A DNA stretch of 23,027 nt from an uncultured Mollicutes bacterium (GTDB lineage Bacteria > Bacillota_I > Bacilli_A > RFN20 > CAG-826): assembly GCA_900549975.1 (NCBI GenBank), contig URQK01000018.1, forward strand, positions 1 through 23,027, written 5' to 3'. Position numbers and translations under genes: made by a program. This document shows positions 14,982 through 22,521 of the stretch, one piece after another. Under the pieces are notes generated by a model that was not told the origin of the DNA, did not search any database, and saw only the letters and a program-made list of their open reading frames with translations. Positions within the stretch are counted from its first letter, which is position 1; each line of letters opens with the position of its first letter.

Positions 14982-15887
14982 TAAGTATCTTGAACCATTA
15001 TCTGGTAAAATAACCACGATATTTTTATCTTTGTTTTTAGAACTTTTAGCTAACCTAATTGCTACACTTAAACTTGCTCCTGCTGAGTACCCAACTAGTA
15101 ACCCTTCTAGTTTTGCTAACAATTTTACATACTTCTTAGCATCTTCATCACTAACATCCATTATTTCATCTATTACATCTAAATTAAGTGTTTTTGGTAT
15201 AAAATTCGCACCAATTCCTTGGATTTTATGACTTCCTGCATACCCTTTAGTAAGTAAAGGTGAACTAAGTGGTTCAACGCCATAAACTAGAATATTTTTA
15301 TTTTTTTCTTTTAAGTATTTAGACACTCCACTAATGGTACCACCAGTTCCAATACCAGCAACAAAACAATCGATTTTTCCATCAATTTGCGCATAAATTT
15401 CTGGTCCAGTTATTTGATAATGAGTTAATGGATTATACACATTTTCGAACTGATTTAAAATCACCGAGTTTTTTATAGATTTATTTAATTCAATTGCTTT
15501 ATTTTTAGCCCCTTGCATTCCTAATTCTTTTGGCGTTAATACTAACTTTGTTCCATACGCTACCATTAATTTTTGCCTTTCTTCGGACATATTTTCTGGC
15601 ATTACAATTATGGCTTTAAATTGTTTTATTGCCGCAATAGCGCTTAATGCTATTCCTGTATTTCCTGAAGTTGCTTCAATAATCACAAAATTCTTATTTA
15701 AGCGGTACATTTTTTCTAATTCATTAACAATATTTAAAACAATGCGATCCTTAATTGATCCTGTTAAGTTAAGTGATTCCACTTTTGCATATATGTTTGC
15801 AACTAATCCTAACTCTTTTTTTAATCTCTTTAATTCAACTAATGGCGTGTTATTAATTAATTCTAAACCTGAAGAAAACGTTTTCAT
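14961..15887 (-). CDS. cysK: Cysteine synthase (O-acetylserine sulfhydrylase)
   Basis: A PLP enzyme making L-cysteine from O-acetyl-L-serine and sulfide in the cytoplasm. The 308 residues include the PLP lysine Lys46 (NLTGSIKDRI), the substrate loop TSGNTG (73-78), the phosphate-binding GIGTGGT (178-184), and a C-terminal VGYSAGASL with the Ser that contacts the PLP pyridine. Fold type II and length match CysK/CysM; I cannot separate the two by eye, and cystathionine-beta-synthase-like activity is not excluded. The start has GGTGATAAA upstream. No cysE or sulfur transport gene is adjacent. It overlaps the glycosyltransferase 3' end tail to tail and no terminator is evident between them. Confidence 0.93.
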   Translation of the reverse strand: MKTFSSGLELINNTPLVELKRLKKELGLVANIYAKVESLNLTGSIKDRIVLNIVNELEKMYRLNKNFVIIEATSGNTGIALSAIAAIKQFKAIIVMPENMSEERQKLMVAYGTKLVLTPKELGMQGAKNKAIELNKSIKNSVILNQFENVYNPLTHYQITGPEIYAQIDGKIDCFVAGIGTGGTISGVSKYLKEKNKNILVYGVEPLSSPLLTKGYAGSHKIQGIGANFIPKTLNLDVIDEIMDVSDEDAKKYVKLLAKLEGLLVGYSAGASLSVAIRLAKSSKNKDKNIVVILPDNGSRYLSTDLFD

Positions 15888-15961
15888 TTTTTTATCACCA
15901 ATAAATCATATGAAAACATCTTTTATTAATTGTATTAATAATTAACAAACTGCATAAACTT

Positions 15962-16052
15962 TTAGTTGAAACAAATAACTATTTAAATATTTCGTTTTGT
16001 AAGATTTAAGCGTAAAACGATTATGTAGATAAAAATAATGTAGTTCAACTAA
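15962..16052. other. Nested inverted repeats in the cysK-lipoprotein intergenic region
   Basis: An outer pair TTAGTTGAA / TTCAACTAA (15962-15970 and 16044-16052) encloses an inner pair TCGTTTT / AAAACGA (15992-15998 and 16014-16020). A direct repeat TGCATAAA flanks it (15951-15958 and 16063-16070). It may be a structured leader, operator pair or small element relic; no coding frame is visible. The remainder of this 296-base gap holds only promoter-like sequence. Confidence 0.3.
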
Positions 16053-16109
16053 TAGCACTAATTGCATAAATTGTTATTAATTAACTAGTTTACAATTTTT
16101 ACTAATTAC

Positions 16110-16138
16110 TTGTAATTATTATTACAATGTGCTAAACT
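16110..16138 (+). promoter_or_regulatory. Promoter with overlapping palindrome, 626-residue lipoprotein
   Basis: TTGTAA (16110-16115), a 17-base spacer and TAAACT (16133-16138). The -35 lies in a perfect palindrome TTGTAAT-TATT-ATTACAA (16110-16127), which could be a repressor or activator site. The -10 is weak, so the promoter call is tentative. Confidence 0.35.
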
Positions 16139-16183
16139 CGTATAAATCTTTTTATCAAAAAATATCGCAAGGAGGATTAATCT

Positions 16184-18064
16184 ATGAAAAAAAGTTTTTT
16201 GTTATTTGCTTTAGCCGCAATAACAACACTTGGCTTAACTGGATGTAACAATGATGGGTCTAATTCTAACTCAGGTTCTAATTCAAATTCTAGTTCTTTT
16301 ATTGGCGCTAATGGTGAAGTAAAATTCAGTGACATCGCTAGTTTATTAACTAAATTATTCAGTTATGAAGCTCATAATGCTAGTGGTGCATCTGTTACTA
16401 ACATGCTTACCAACGGAACAAGTATAACTACCACCACTGAAAAAGTAGAGGTTTATAACTCTACAGTTCCATCTTCTGCTTCTAGCGGAACAGTAGTTCG
16501 TACTATCGATGGAAAAGAAGATAAACGTGACACATTTATTAAAAGAAATGCTGTTGTTAACGAACAATACGAAGTTGAAGTTAATGGATTTAATACAATT
16601 CAAACTTATCCAATGTTTGCCCAAATCGTTGATTACGAAAATGAAAACATGGGAGGAAATGACTACGTTGATTCAGCAAAAAAATATTTCGTGGTCGAAA
16701 GTGATCAAGCCGCTACTGATAGTGGATTAGCGGAAGGACAATATGTCACTACAACTGATATGCTTGGACTTGCTTCACCATGTGTATCATCTACACTTTA
16801 TAGTTACTTATCAACTTACATTATGAATAACGTTTATGCTCAACAAGTTGGTGTCGATAGTTTTGAATACCGTATTCTTACTAATGGCAATATCGCTTAT
16901 TCTTGCATTGTTGGTTACTCAATTGAAGGCGACTTGGATGATACTCAATTTCACTCTGTAAATATTCAATTTATCACTGATGCTGAACAAACAAAATTAA
17001 TAAGTGGAGAAATCAATTATGTTCATGCTGATATGCGTGAAGGTGAAGATGATGATGCTTATGTTAATGAAATCCATTGGGTGGCTACTCTAGAATATGA
17101 TACACGTAAAGATATTCCAAGTGACGCTATTGATGTTAGCAATTACTTCTTACAAGAAATAACTGATATAGAGTTATATACTCGTGAAAATAATAACGCT
17201 GCCGTTGATCCTAATAATATAATTTATAGCAACGATTATACTTATCTATTTGCCCGCGCAAAAAGTTATAAACCTGCTAAAGCCGTTGAAATTTCTATTA
17301 CTGGCGCTGGATCTACTAATTCCGATGTAATTAATTTTACTGATGATGGATATTTTGAAATAGTCGGACCTGGCACAACTTCTTTATCATTTGTTTATTT
17401 TGGAAAAGATAGCGATGGAGTATATCGCGAAAAAACATTTAATAAAACTGTTACAGTTGTTGCTCCAAATCCAGATAAGATTAGGTTTACAGTAATTAAA
17501 CCAGAAATTGCTGATAATACACTGCAAATTGGTCAAACATATACTTTCTCAGTTTATGTAACACCTATAAAAGCCACGCAAGATATTGTTATTGATAGCA
17601 ACTCTAATCCTAACGTATTAAGTGCGAGCATAGATAAAGATAACAATGTAACAATTACCGCTCTTGCTAGTGGTCAATCAACTATTACTTTCAAAGTTAA
17701 TGGTTATGAATCTGTAACTGCTTCTATGACATTTACTGTTGCCTCTGCCGATATTGATCTAGCAACACTAATTACACAAAAGACATATCTTTGCGATTTA
17801 TCTAATTATGGATATACTTTCTCATTAAAATTTAAAGGTGATGGTACAGGAGAAAGAATTCAACACATAAATGATTCTGGTAAAGATTATACTGATACAT
17901 TTACTTATACAATTTCTAATAATAAGATTACATTTTCTTCTTGGTCAGATGGTGCTCCAAAGCAATTTGAAATAGGACTTATAACTCAAGATGGTGACAA
18001 GATTACATGCTCTTCTGAATCAGAAACAAAAGATTACATATTCATTTCTAATGATAATAAATAA
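16184..18064 (+). CDS. Lipoprotein with Ig-like (Big_2) and lipocalin-like domains
   Basis: A 626-residue surface lipoprotein with a signal peptide ending LGLTGC (lipid Cys21), then an Asn/Ser/Gly linker to about residue 40, the same design as the lipoprotein at the left of the window. Residues 45-330 form a domain I cannot name. About 365-425 and 425-525 are two Ig-like folds; the second (IGQTYTFSVYVTP..., ITALASGQSTITFKV) is a Big_2 type. The last 100 residues (YTFSLKFKGDGTGERI..., NNKITFSSW) look like a lipocalin-type beta-barrel or beta-sandwich. No catalytic motif is seen. AAGGAGG precedes the ATG. The next lipoprotein gene starts ten bases after the stop, so the two form an operon. Likely role: binding at the cell surface (inference). 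Confidence 0.83.
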   Translation: MKKSFLLFALAAITTLGLTGCNNDGSNSNSGSNSNSSSFIGANGEVKFSDIASLLTKLFSYEAHNASGASVTNMLTNGTSITTTTEKVEVYNSTVPSSASSGTVVRTIDGKEDKRDTFIKRNAVVNEQYEVEVNGFNTIQTYPMFAQIVDYENENMGGNDYVDSAKKYFVVESDQAATDSGLAEGQYVTTTDMLGLASPCVSSTLYSYLSTYIMNNVYAQQVGVDSFEYRILTNGNIAYSCIVGYSIEGDLDDTQFHSVNIQFITDAEQTKLISGEINYVHADMREGEDDDAYVNEIHWVATLEYDTRKDIPSDAIDVSNYFLQEITDIELYTRENNNAAVDPNNIIYSNDYTYLFARAKSYKPAKAVEISITGAGSTNSDVINFTDDGYFEIVGPGTTSLSFVYFGKDSDGVYREKTFNKTVTVVAPNPDKIRFTVIKPEIADNTLQIGQTYTFSVYVTPIKATQDIVIDSNSNPNVLSASIDKDNNVTITALASGQSTITFKVNGYESVTASMTFTVASADIDLATLITQKTYLCDLSNYGYTFSLKFKGDGTGERIQHINDSGKDYTDTFTYTISNNKITFSSWSDGAPKQFEIGLITQDGDKITCSSESETKDYIFISNDNK

Positions 18065-18074
18065 GGTGATGTTT

Positions 18075-18926
18075 ATGAAAAAAAAGACACTATTATTCTT
18101 TATACCTTTGTTATTATGTGGTTGTGATAATATTATAAAGCCTAGTGACTCAACTAGTGCTAGTAATTCTACAAGTCAAGAATTAAGTAAAGCTAAGCAA
18201 CTAGAAAAATTATATAATACTTTGATAAATGCAGATGGCCATGTAAATTCAGCAACAACAGATACCACAAGTACTATCTATTATTTGACTGAAGGCGATC
18301 CACTTACTATACCTACAAAAGATAACTCCACACTAGAAAGATTTCTTAGTAATGATGGTCAAATTTTAGTTCAAAAAGGTTTTCAAAGTGTATCACAAAA
18401 TTCAGCAGGAGATTTCACTAATTTCTTCCAATACGAAAAACAAACATTTTATGATGATAACAAGTTTTACCGAATCGCTGATTTTGGTGATAATGGAAGT
18501 TATGAAGAAGTCCAATTTTCTAAAGACACTATTGATATAAACTTGAACATTGCTTTTTCAGGTACTGAAAGGGCTAATATTCAAGCAATGATTCAAGCAA
18601 TTGATGTCGCAGGATTTGGCGTTGAATTTAGTGGTATTGATGATTATACCGCTAACGGTGAATGGAAATACTCTTATACATATTTAGTCTACGAATCTAG
18701 CACTAGTAAAGTTAAATACCAAGAATACATTTATCAAAATACATTAACAATGGTAAATGGAATAATTAGCAAAGTAGTTCAACATTCCGAACAAAACATA
18801 TATTCCGGTGGATATAAAGGAAACTGGAGGATAACTGATTCAACATTTACTTTTAATCAAGGTAATTATAACGTTTTTACTGGCACTAGATTCAACCCAA
18901 GTGATTATGTAAAGTATAAGTCATAA
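18075..18926 (+). CDS. Small lipoprotein, second gene of the surface operon
   Basis: A 283-residue exported lipoprotein of unknown function. The signal peptide MKKKTLLFFIPLLLCGC puts the lipid Cys at 17; a short Ser/Thr-rich linker follows. The mature part is polar, rich in Ser, Thr, Asn and Tyr, with alternating strands such as EWKYSYTYLVYE and VQHSEQNIYSGGY that suggest a large beta-sheet fold like LppX/LolA-type or lipocalin carriers; I cannot confirm this. The start at 18075 has AAGGTGAT four bases upstream; an ATG six bases earlier is too close to that site. It is transcribed with the 626-residue lipoprotein and ends at a strong terminator, so the pair may act together. Confidence 0.8.
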   Translation: MKKKTLLFFIPLLLCGCDNIIKPSDSTSASNSTSQELSKAKQLEKLYNTLINADGHVNSATTDTTSTIYYLTEGDPLTIPTKDNSTLERFLSNDGQILVQKGFQSVSQNSAGDFTNFFQYEKQTFYDDNKFYRIADFGDNGSYEEVQFSKDTIDINLNIAFSGTERANIQAMIQAIDVAGFGVEFSGIDDYTANGEWKYSYTYLVYESSTSKVKYQEYIYQNTLTMVNGIISKVVQHSEQNIYSGGYKGNWRITDSTFTFNQGNYNVFTGTRFNPSDYVKYKS

Positions 18927-18950
18927 CGAATATGTAATAGCACAATTACT

Positions 18951-18983
18951 AACTCAGCAGTTTTCATAATTGCTGAGTTTTTT
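18951..18983 (+). terminator. Terminator of the two-lipoprotein operon
   Basis: A 9-bp stem AACTCAGCA / TGCTGAGTT (18951-18959 and 18971-18979) followed by a T-run, 24 bases after the stop codon. Confidence 0.88.
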
Positions 18984-19026
18984 GTTCTAAAACTGCTTAT
19001 CTTACATAAAATATATCATATTTTAT

Positions 19027-19045
19027 TATGAAACCGGTTTTCATA
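19027..19045 (+). promoter_or_regulatory. LacI-family-like operator
   Basis: TATGAAACCGGTTTTCATA contains a perfect AAACCGGTTT core and near-symmetric flanks (one extra T). A CG-centred palindrome is typical of LacI/MalR/CcpA-type sites, though the spacing is one base off the CcpA consensus. It sits about 24 bases upstream of the -35 of the next promoter. No LacI regulator gene is in the window. Confidence 0.4.
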
Positions 19046-19068
19046 GCCTGTTTTTTTGTACAATTTTA

Positions 19069-19097
19069 TTGACATGCATTTTCATTAGTGCTATTAT
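19069..19097 (+). promoter_or_regulatory. Strong promoter of the 961-residue lipoprotein
   Basis: A perfect TTGACA (19069-19074), an optimal 17-base spacer and TATTAT (19092-19097) preceded by TGC, that is, a full -35 plus an extended -10. It is the best promoter match in the window and implies high expression. A hairpin (TAGAAC/GTTCTA, 19117-19136) lies in the leader before AAAGGAA. Confidence 0.8.
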
Positions 19098-19154
19098 TTA
19101 GCCACAAAAAAGTTACTAGAACGATTGACTGTTCTAAAGAAAGGAATAATTTTT

Positions 19155-22040
19155 ATGAAAAAAAGTAATCTTCTTTTTGTATTAAGTGCTTTTGTGCTAC
19201 TCGGTGGAATTGCTGGCTGTTCAACTAATGAACCTAGTACATCTACAAGCACATCAACAAGCACTGTAGCAACTAAACACGCGGTAGTAATTCCAACTTC
19301 TGTCGCTGGTGCTTATGTTACTGCTTCTCATAGTGAAGCTGTTGCTGGTGACAGTGTTAAACTCACTGTTGCTTTAACTGATCCTACAAATTATGAATTA
19401 AAATCTGTAAAAGTTGGAGAGCAATTATTGAAAGGAACCGCTGATGCTAATAATGCAAATGTCTTCCATTATTCATTTGTTATGGGTGATGCTGATGCTA
19501 ATGTTTCAGTTGTTACTGAAAAAATCGTTGCACCAGTAGTCGAAAAACACGCCGTAGTTGTTCCAACTTCTGTTGCTGGTGCTTATGTCACTGCTTCTCG
19601 AAGTGAAGCAGCAGAAGGCGATGAAGTTGATATCACCGTTGCCTTAACTGATCCTACAAATTATGAATTAAAATCTGTAAAAGTTGGTGATAAAGTATTA
19701 GAAGGAAAAGTTGACGCTAATAACAAATATGTCTTCCACTATTCAGTAGTCATGGGAAAAGCTGACGTAAATGTTTCAGTTGTCACCGAACAAATCGTTG
19801 CTCCTACTAAAGATCATACAATCTCATTTGAAGGTAAAGATTTAGCTTTTGCGCTTGAAATGCCTCAAGATGCTAATGTTGGTGAACATGTTTCATTCAA
19901 AGTTGCTGCTAGATCTGGTTATGAAATTACAAGTGTTAAAGTAGTTAAAGTTAGCGCTGCTTCTGCTGCCGAGGAAGGTGCAGAACCAGTTGAAGAAGAA
20001 GTTACATTAACCGGTAATGCTGTATTGGGTTATTCATTTGATATGCCAGATGCTGATGTTGTTATTAAAGCTGAAGCATTAGGTGCATATTTCAAAGTAA
20101 ATGCTGATAGTGAAAAAACTATCTTCCAAGCTAAAGGTAGTACTTCAAGCGATTCTAAATTAAGCGTTTCTAGTTTCATTTATTCTTTTATTGATAGTGG
20201 AAATCTAGAATCAACATTAAAACCTAATTTCTTCCGTGCTGGTAGTGAAGTAACAGTTGTTGCAAAACATAATGCATTTGCTATTGCAAACAAATTCTTT
20301 GCTAATGGTGTAGAATTAGAAAAAGTTGCTAGTGATACTGCTGTGATGTATAAATTCACTATGCCTGCCACTAGTGTAGAATTATCTGTTGAAGCAGTTG
20401 ACAAAACAGTTGATATTGATATCACTGCTGCAGAACATACAACCACTTCTTTATATCGTATTAAGTCCGATAAATCACATGAAGAAACAACTTTTGGTTA
20501 TCCTGGTGAAACTTTATATCTAGATTTAACAATTAATGATGCTGACAAAGATGATTATAATTTAACATCTTCTGCTATATCTGCTACTATGTTAAAGTAT
20601 AGTAATGAAAAAGGATTAACTACTAGTTCTACTGATATTACAGTTAATAAACAAAGTGGATCATCAGAATTAAAAGCAACCTACTCCTTTACAGTAAGTT
20701 CTTATTCTGTAGCAGCTGGACCAATTAAAATTACTACAACTGAAAAATACATGAAAAAATATTTAGGTAAACCTTTCATTGGACAATGGCATGGATTTGA
20801 AATTTATAGAAAGGCTTTCCAAACAACACCAACAACTATGGAATTTAAAGCCGATGGTAGTGTAGGTGGAAATGCTTATAATGTTTCTGGATCAATTAAA
20901 TCAGTTGATGAAGAAAAAGGTGTTATTACATTAGAAAATAAAAAAGTAATTAATTATGAAGGTAACGCAGCTTGGTGTTATTGGTCTTCTGCTATAAACG
21001 ATATTTATGTATTTAGTAAAGATATTGTTGATAATGAAAAATTAACAAAATATGTTCGTGTAGATGGAAATAATCTTATTGCATTAATCTATGAAACAGT
21101 TAGTGTTACAGAAAATGAACAAACCGTTGAAAAGCAAGTTTTAAGATTAGGTGCATTAGTAACTAGTTCAACTGTAGTACTTAATATAGACGTCGAAATG
21201 CTTAGCGGATCCAATATCCAAGAAAGCGGATCTAAATTCTTAGTCAAGAAAAATGACGCTACTATTCTTGCTGTAGGAATTGGTGATGAATACGGAACTT
21301 ATAAAAACGGCGATAGCACATTAGTTCTTGATGGTGCTGGAAAAGCAACTCTAGATGGTGTTGAAGGAACATATATTGTTGACTCTTCTAATAAAAACAA
21401 AGTCACTGTTACTGTTAATGAAGCCGAACATGTTTATACTATTGATAAATCAGCTAAAACATTTGCTGACTATGTTCCAGAATTAAAATCACTATATACT
21501 TCATTTAAGAGTACACCATATAATAATACCTTAACATTAAATGAAGATGGCACTGGTAAATATAACGATTCTGATATTACATTCACATTTGTAGAAGCAA
21601 CTGGCAAAGTTACATTCTCTGTTAATGGTTTAGACTTCGATTTAACTTGGGATGCAGTTAATGGTACTTTAATTGGTACATTTAATGATGTTGAAGTTGG
21701 CACAAAAAATATTACTTTCAATATTGCTGTTCCATTCTATATTGGTACTTTTACAGGTAAAGTATTCCATGATACAGATACAAACCTTACTTCTCAATGT
21801 ACATTAATTGTTAATTCCGATAAAACAGGTTCTTATGTCCATAATGGCGAAACAAGAACATTTACATTTGACACTATTTCCACTGACAGTTCTGGAAATA
21901 TTAAAATTATGACCACTGACGCAGATGGTCGTGAATTAACAATAACATGTAAAGAATCTAAAAACCAAGTTGATTTTGATTATACTACTTCTAAGAATTC
22001 ATATCATTACTACACTGGTACATTAACAAAACAAGCTTAA
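19155..22040 (+). CDS. Large repeat-containing surface lipoprotein
   Basis: A 961-residue lipoprotein, probably abundant at the cell surface. The signal ends LLGGIAGC (lipid Cys22), followed by a Ser/Thr linker (23-40). Residues 41-130 and 131-217 are two near-identical repeats (KHAVV.PTSVAGAYVTAS, ALTDPTNYELKSVKVG, a V.MG.AD.NVSVVTE end), resembling divergent InlB B-repeat/Flg_new_2 domains. Two diverged copies follow (about 218-310 and 310-415, each with an F.MP.....V motif). From about 530, beta-rich lipocalin-like modules appear, including GQWHGFEIYR, TLTLNEDGTGKYN and YIGTFTGKVF. No enzyme motif is visible. AAAGGAA precedes the ATG at 19155; an in-frame ATG ten codons earlier lacks a site. 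It is monocistronic with its own promoter and terminator. Adhesion or carbohydrate binding is plausible but unproven. Confidence 0.85.
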   Translation: MKKSNLLFVLSAFVLLGGIAGCSTNEPSTSTSTSTSTVATKHAVVIPTSVAGAYVTASHSEAVAGDSVKLTVALTDPTNYELKSVKVGEQLLKGTADANNANVFHYSFVMGDADANVSVVTEKIVAPVVEKHAVVVPTSVAGAYVTASRSEAAEGDEVDITVALTDPTNYELKSVKVGDKVLEGKVDANNKYVFHYSVVMGKADVNVSVVTEQIVAPTKDHTISFEGKDLAFALEMPQDANVGEHVSFKVAARSGYEITSVKVVKVSAASAAEEGAEPVEEEVTLTGNAVLGYSFDMPDADVVIKAEALGAYFKVNADSEKTIFQAKGSTSSDSKLSVSSFIYSFIDSGNLESTLKPNFFRAGSEVTVVAKHNAFAIANKFFANGVELEKVASDTAVMYKFTMPATSVELSVEAVDKTVDIDITAAEHTTTSLYRIKSDKSHEETTFGYPGETLYLDLTINDADKDDYNLTSSAISATMLKYSNEKGLTTSSTDITVNKQSGSSELKATYSFTVSSYSVAAGPIKITTTEKYMKKYLGKPFIGQWHGFEIYRKAFQTTPTTMEFKADGSVGGNAYNVSGSIKSVDEEKGVITLENKKVINYEGNAAWCYWSSAINDIYVFSKDIVDNEKLTKYVRVDGNNLIALIYETVSVTENEQTVEKQVLRLGALVTSSTVVLNIDVEMLSGSNIQESGSKFLVKKNDATILAVGIGDEYGTYKNGDSTLVLDGAGKATLDGVEGTYIVDSSNKNKVTVTVNEAEHVYTIDKSAKTFADYVPELKSLYTSFKSTPYNNTLTLNEDGTGKYNDSDITFTFVEATGKVTFSVNGLDFDLTWDAVNGTLIGTFNDVEVGTKNITFNIAVPFYIGTFTGKVFHDTDTNLTSQCTLIVNSDKTGSYVHNGETRTFTFDTISTDSSGNIKIMTTDADGRELTITCKESKNQVDFDYTTSKNSYHYYTGTLTKQA
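19276..19814 (+). repeat. Two tandem 270-bp repeats inside the large lipoprotein gene
   Basis: Copies begin at 19276 and 19546 with an exact 270-base (90-codon) offset. A 44-base stretch is identical in both (19374-19417 and 19644-19687) while other parts differ at synonymous and replacement sites. This indicates duplication with recent partial homogenisation. Confidence 0.85.
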
Positions 22041-22059
22041 TTGCTTAACTAATTAAATT

Positions 22060-22089
22060 ACACCTTCCAATTTTTGGAGGGTGTTTTTT
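22060..22089 (+). terminator. Terminator of the large lipoprotein gene
   Basis: ACACCTTCCAA / TTGGAGGGTGT form an 11-position stem with one mismatch and a three-base loop, followed by TTTTTT, 20 bases after the stop codon. Confidence 0.88.
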
Positions 22090-22140
22090 ATTGCCCGCAC
22101 ATTTATTAATAACTTTAATACATTATAATAGGTGAATTTT

Positions 22141-22332
22141 ATGAATATTAAAATTATTAATTTAATGAACAAATTAAAAGAATACTTCTTTTTTAACACT
22201 AATAAAAAACTATTAAAACAAATTTTCCCCTATATTTATATATCTATTTTTCAAGCTTTTTTCACAGAAGCCACTTTAAGGTTAATAATTTACAAATATA
22301 ATAAAACATCTATTATTTTATTTGTATTCTGA
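22141..22332 (+). CDS. Possible 5' fragment of a membrane-protein gene, cut at a junction
   Basis: A 63-residue frame starting MNIKIINLMNKLKEYFFF with AGGTGA six bases before the ATG, the same binding-site style as real genes here. Residues 23-45 (KKLLKQIFPYIYISIFQAFF) look like a basic cytoplasmic start plus a first membrane segment. The rest (from about 45) has no such character, and the downstream sequence changes composition. It may be the true start of a host gene joined to foreign DNA somewhere after 22,250. It could also be a chance ORF in AT-rich DNA. Confidence 0.3.
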   Translation: MNIKIINLMNKLKEYFFFNTNKKLLKQIFPYIYISIFQAFFTEATLRLIIYKYNKTSIILFVF

Positions 22333-22521
22333 AAAGCTATTCAGATTTTCCAATACAGAAATCTCATCAGTTCAACTTTGAAACTTTCTCAGTCTACTTT
22401 TTCGCTCTTATTCGTCAGATAAGCTACTATCATCCTCATAAAAACAAAAGAACATCCTCAAAAAAACGCTCAAATCAGACCAAACAAAATTTAAATCGGT
22501 TTATTTCAAAAAACAACAAAG
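22333..22521. other. Non-coding stretch spanning or beyond a probable contig junction
   Basis: No gene is supported here. Base composition shifts from very AT-rich towards a C-rich style on this strand. A near-palindrome CTGAAAAGCTATTCAG lies at about 22330-22345. On the minus strand TATATTTG (22300-22293) fits the Bacteroidetes -7 pattern TAnnTTTG, but no matching -33 box is clear. Confidence 0.4.

Noticed and set aside
15610..15945. A plus-strand open frame of 111 codons opposite cysK
   Set aside because: It is antisense to a well-conserved enzyme, has no binding site, and is explained by cysK codon use.
22124..22129. TATAAT before the short ORF at 22141 as its promoter
   Set aside because: Transcription from it would begin after the AGGTGA binding site, and no -35 is at a proper distance.
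22253..22258. AAGCTT near the suspected junction as a HindIII cloning scar
   Set aside because: The same hexamer also occurs at about 7399, 14461 and 22033, so its presence here is not diagnostic.
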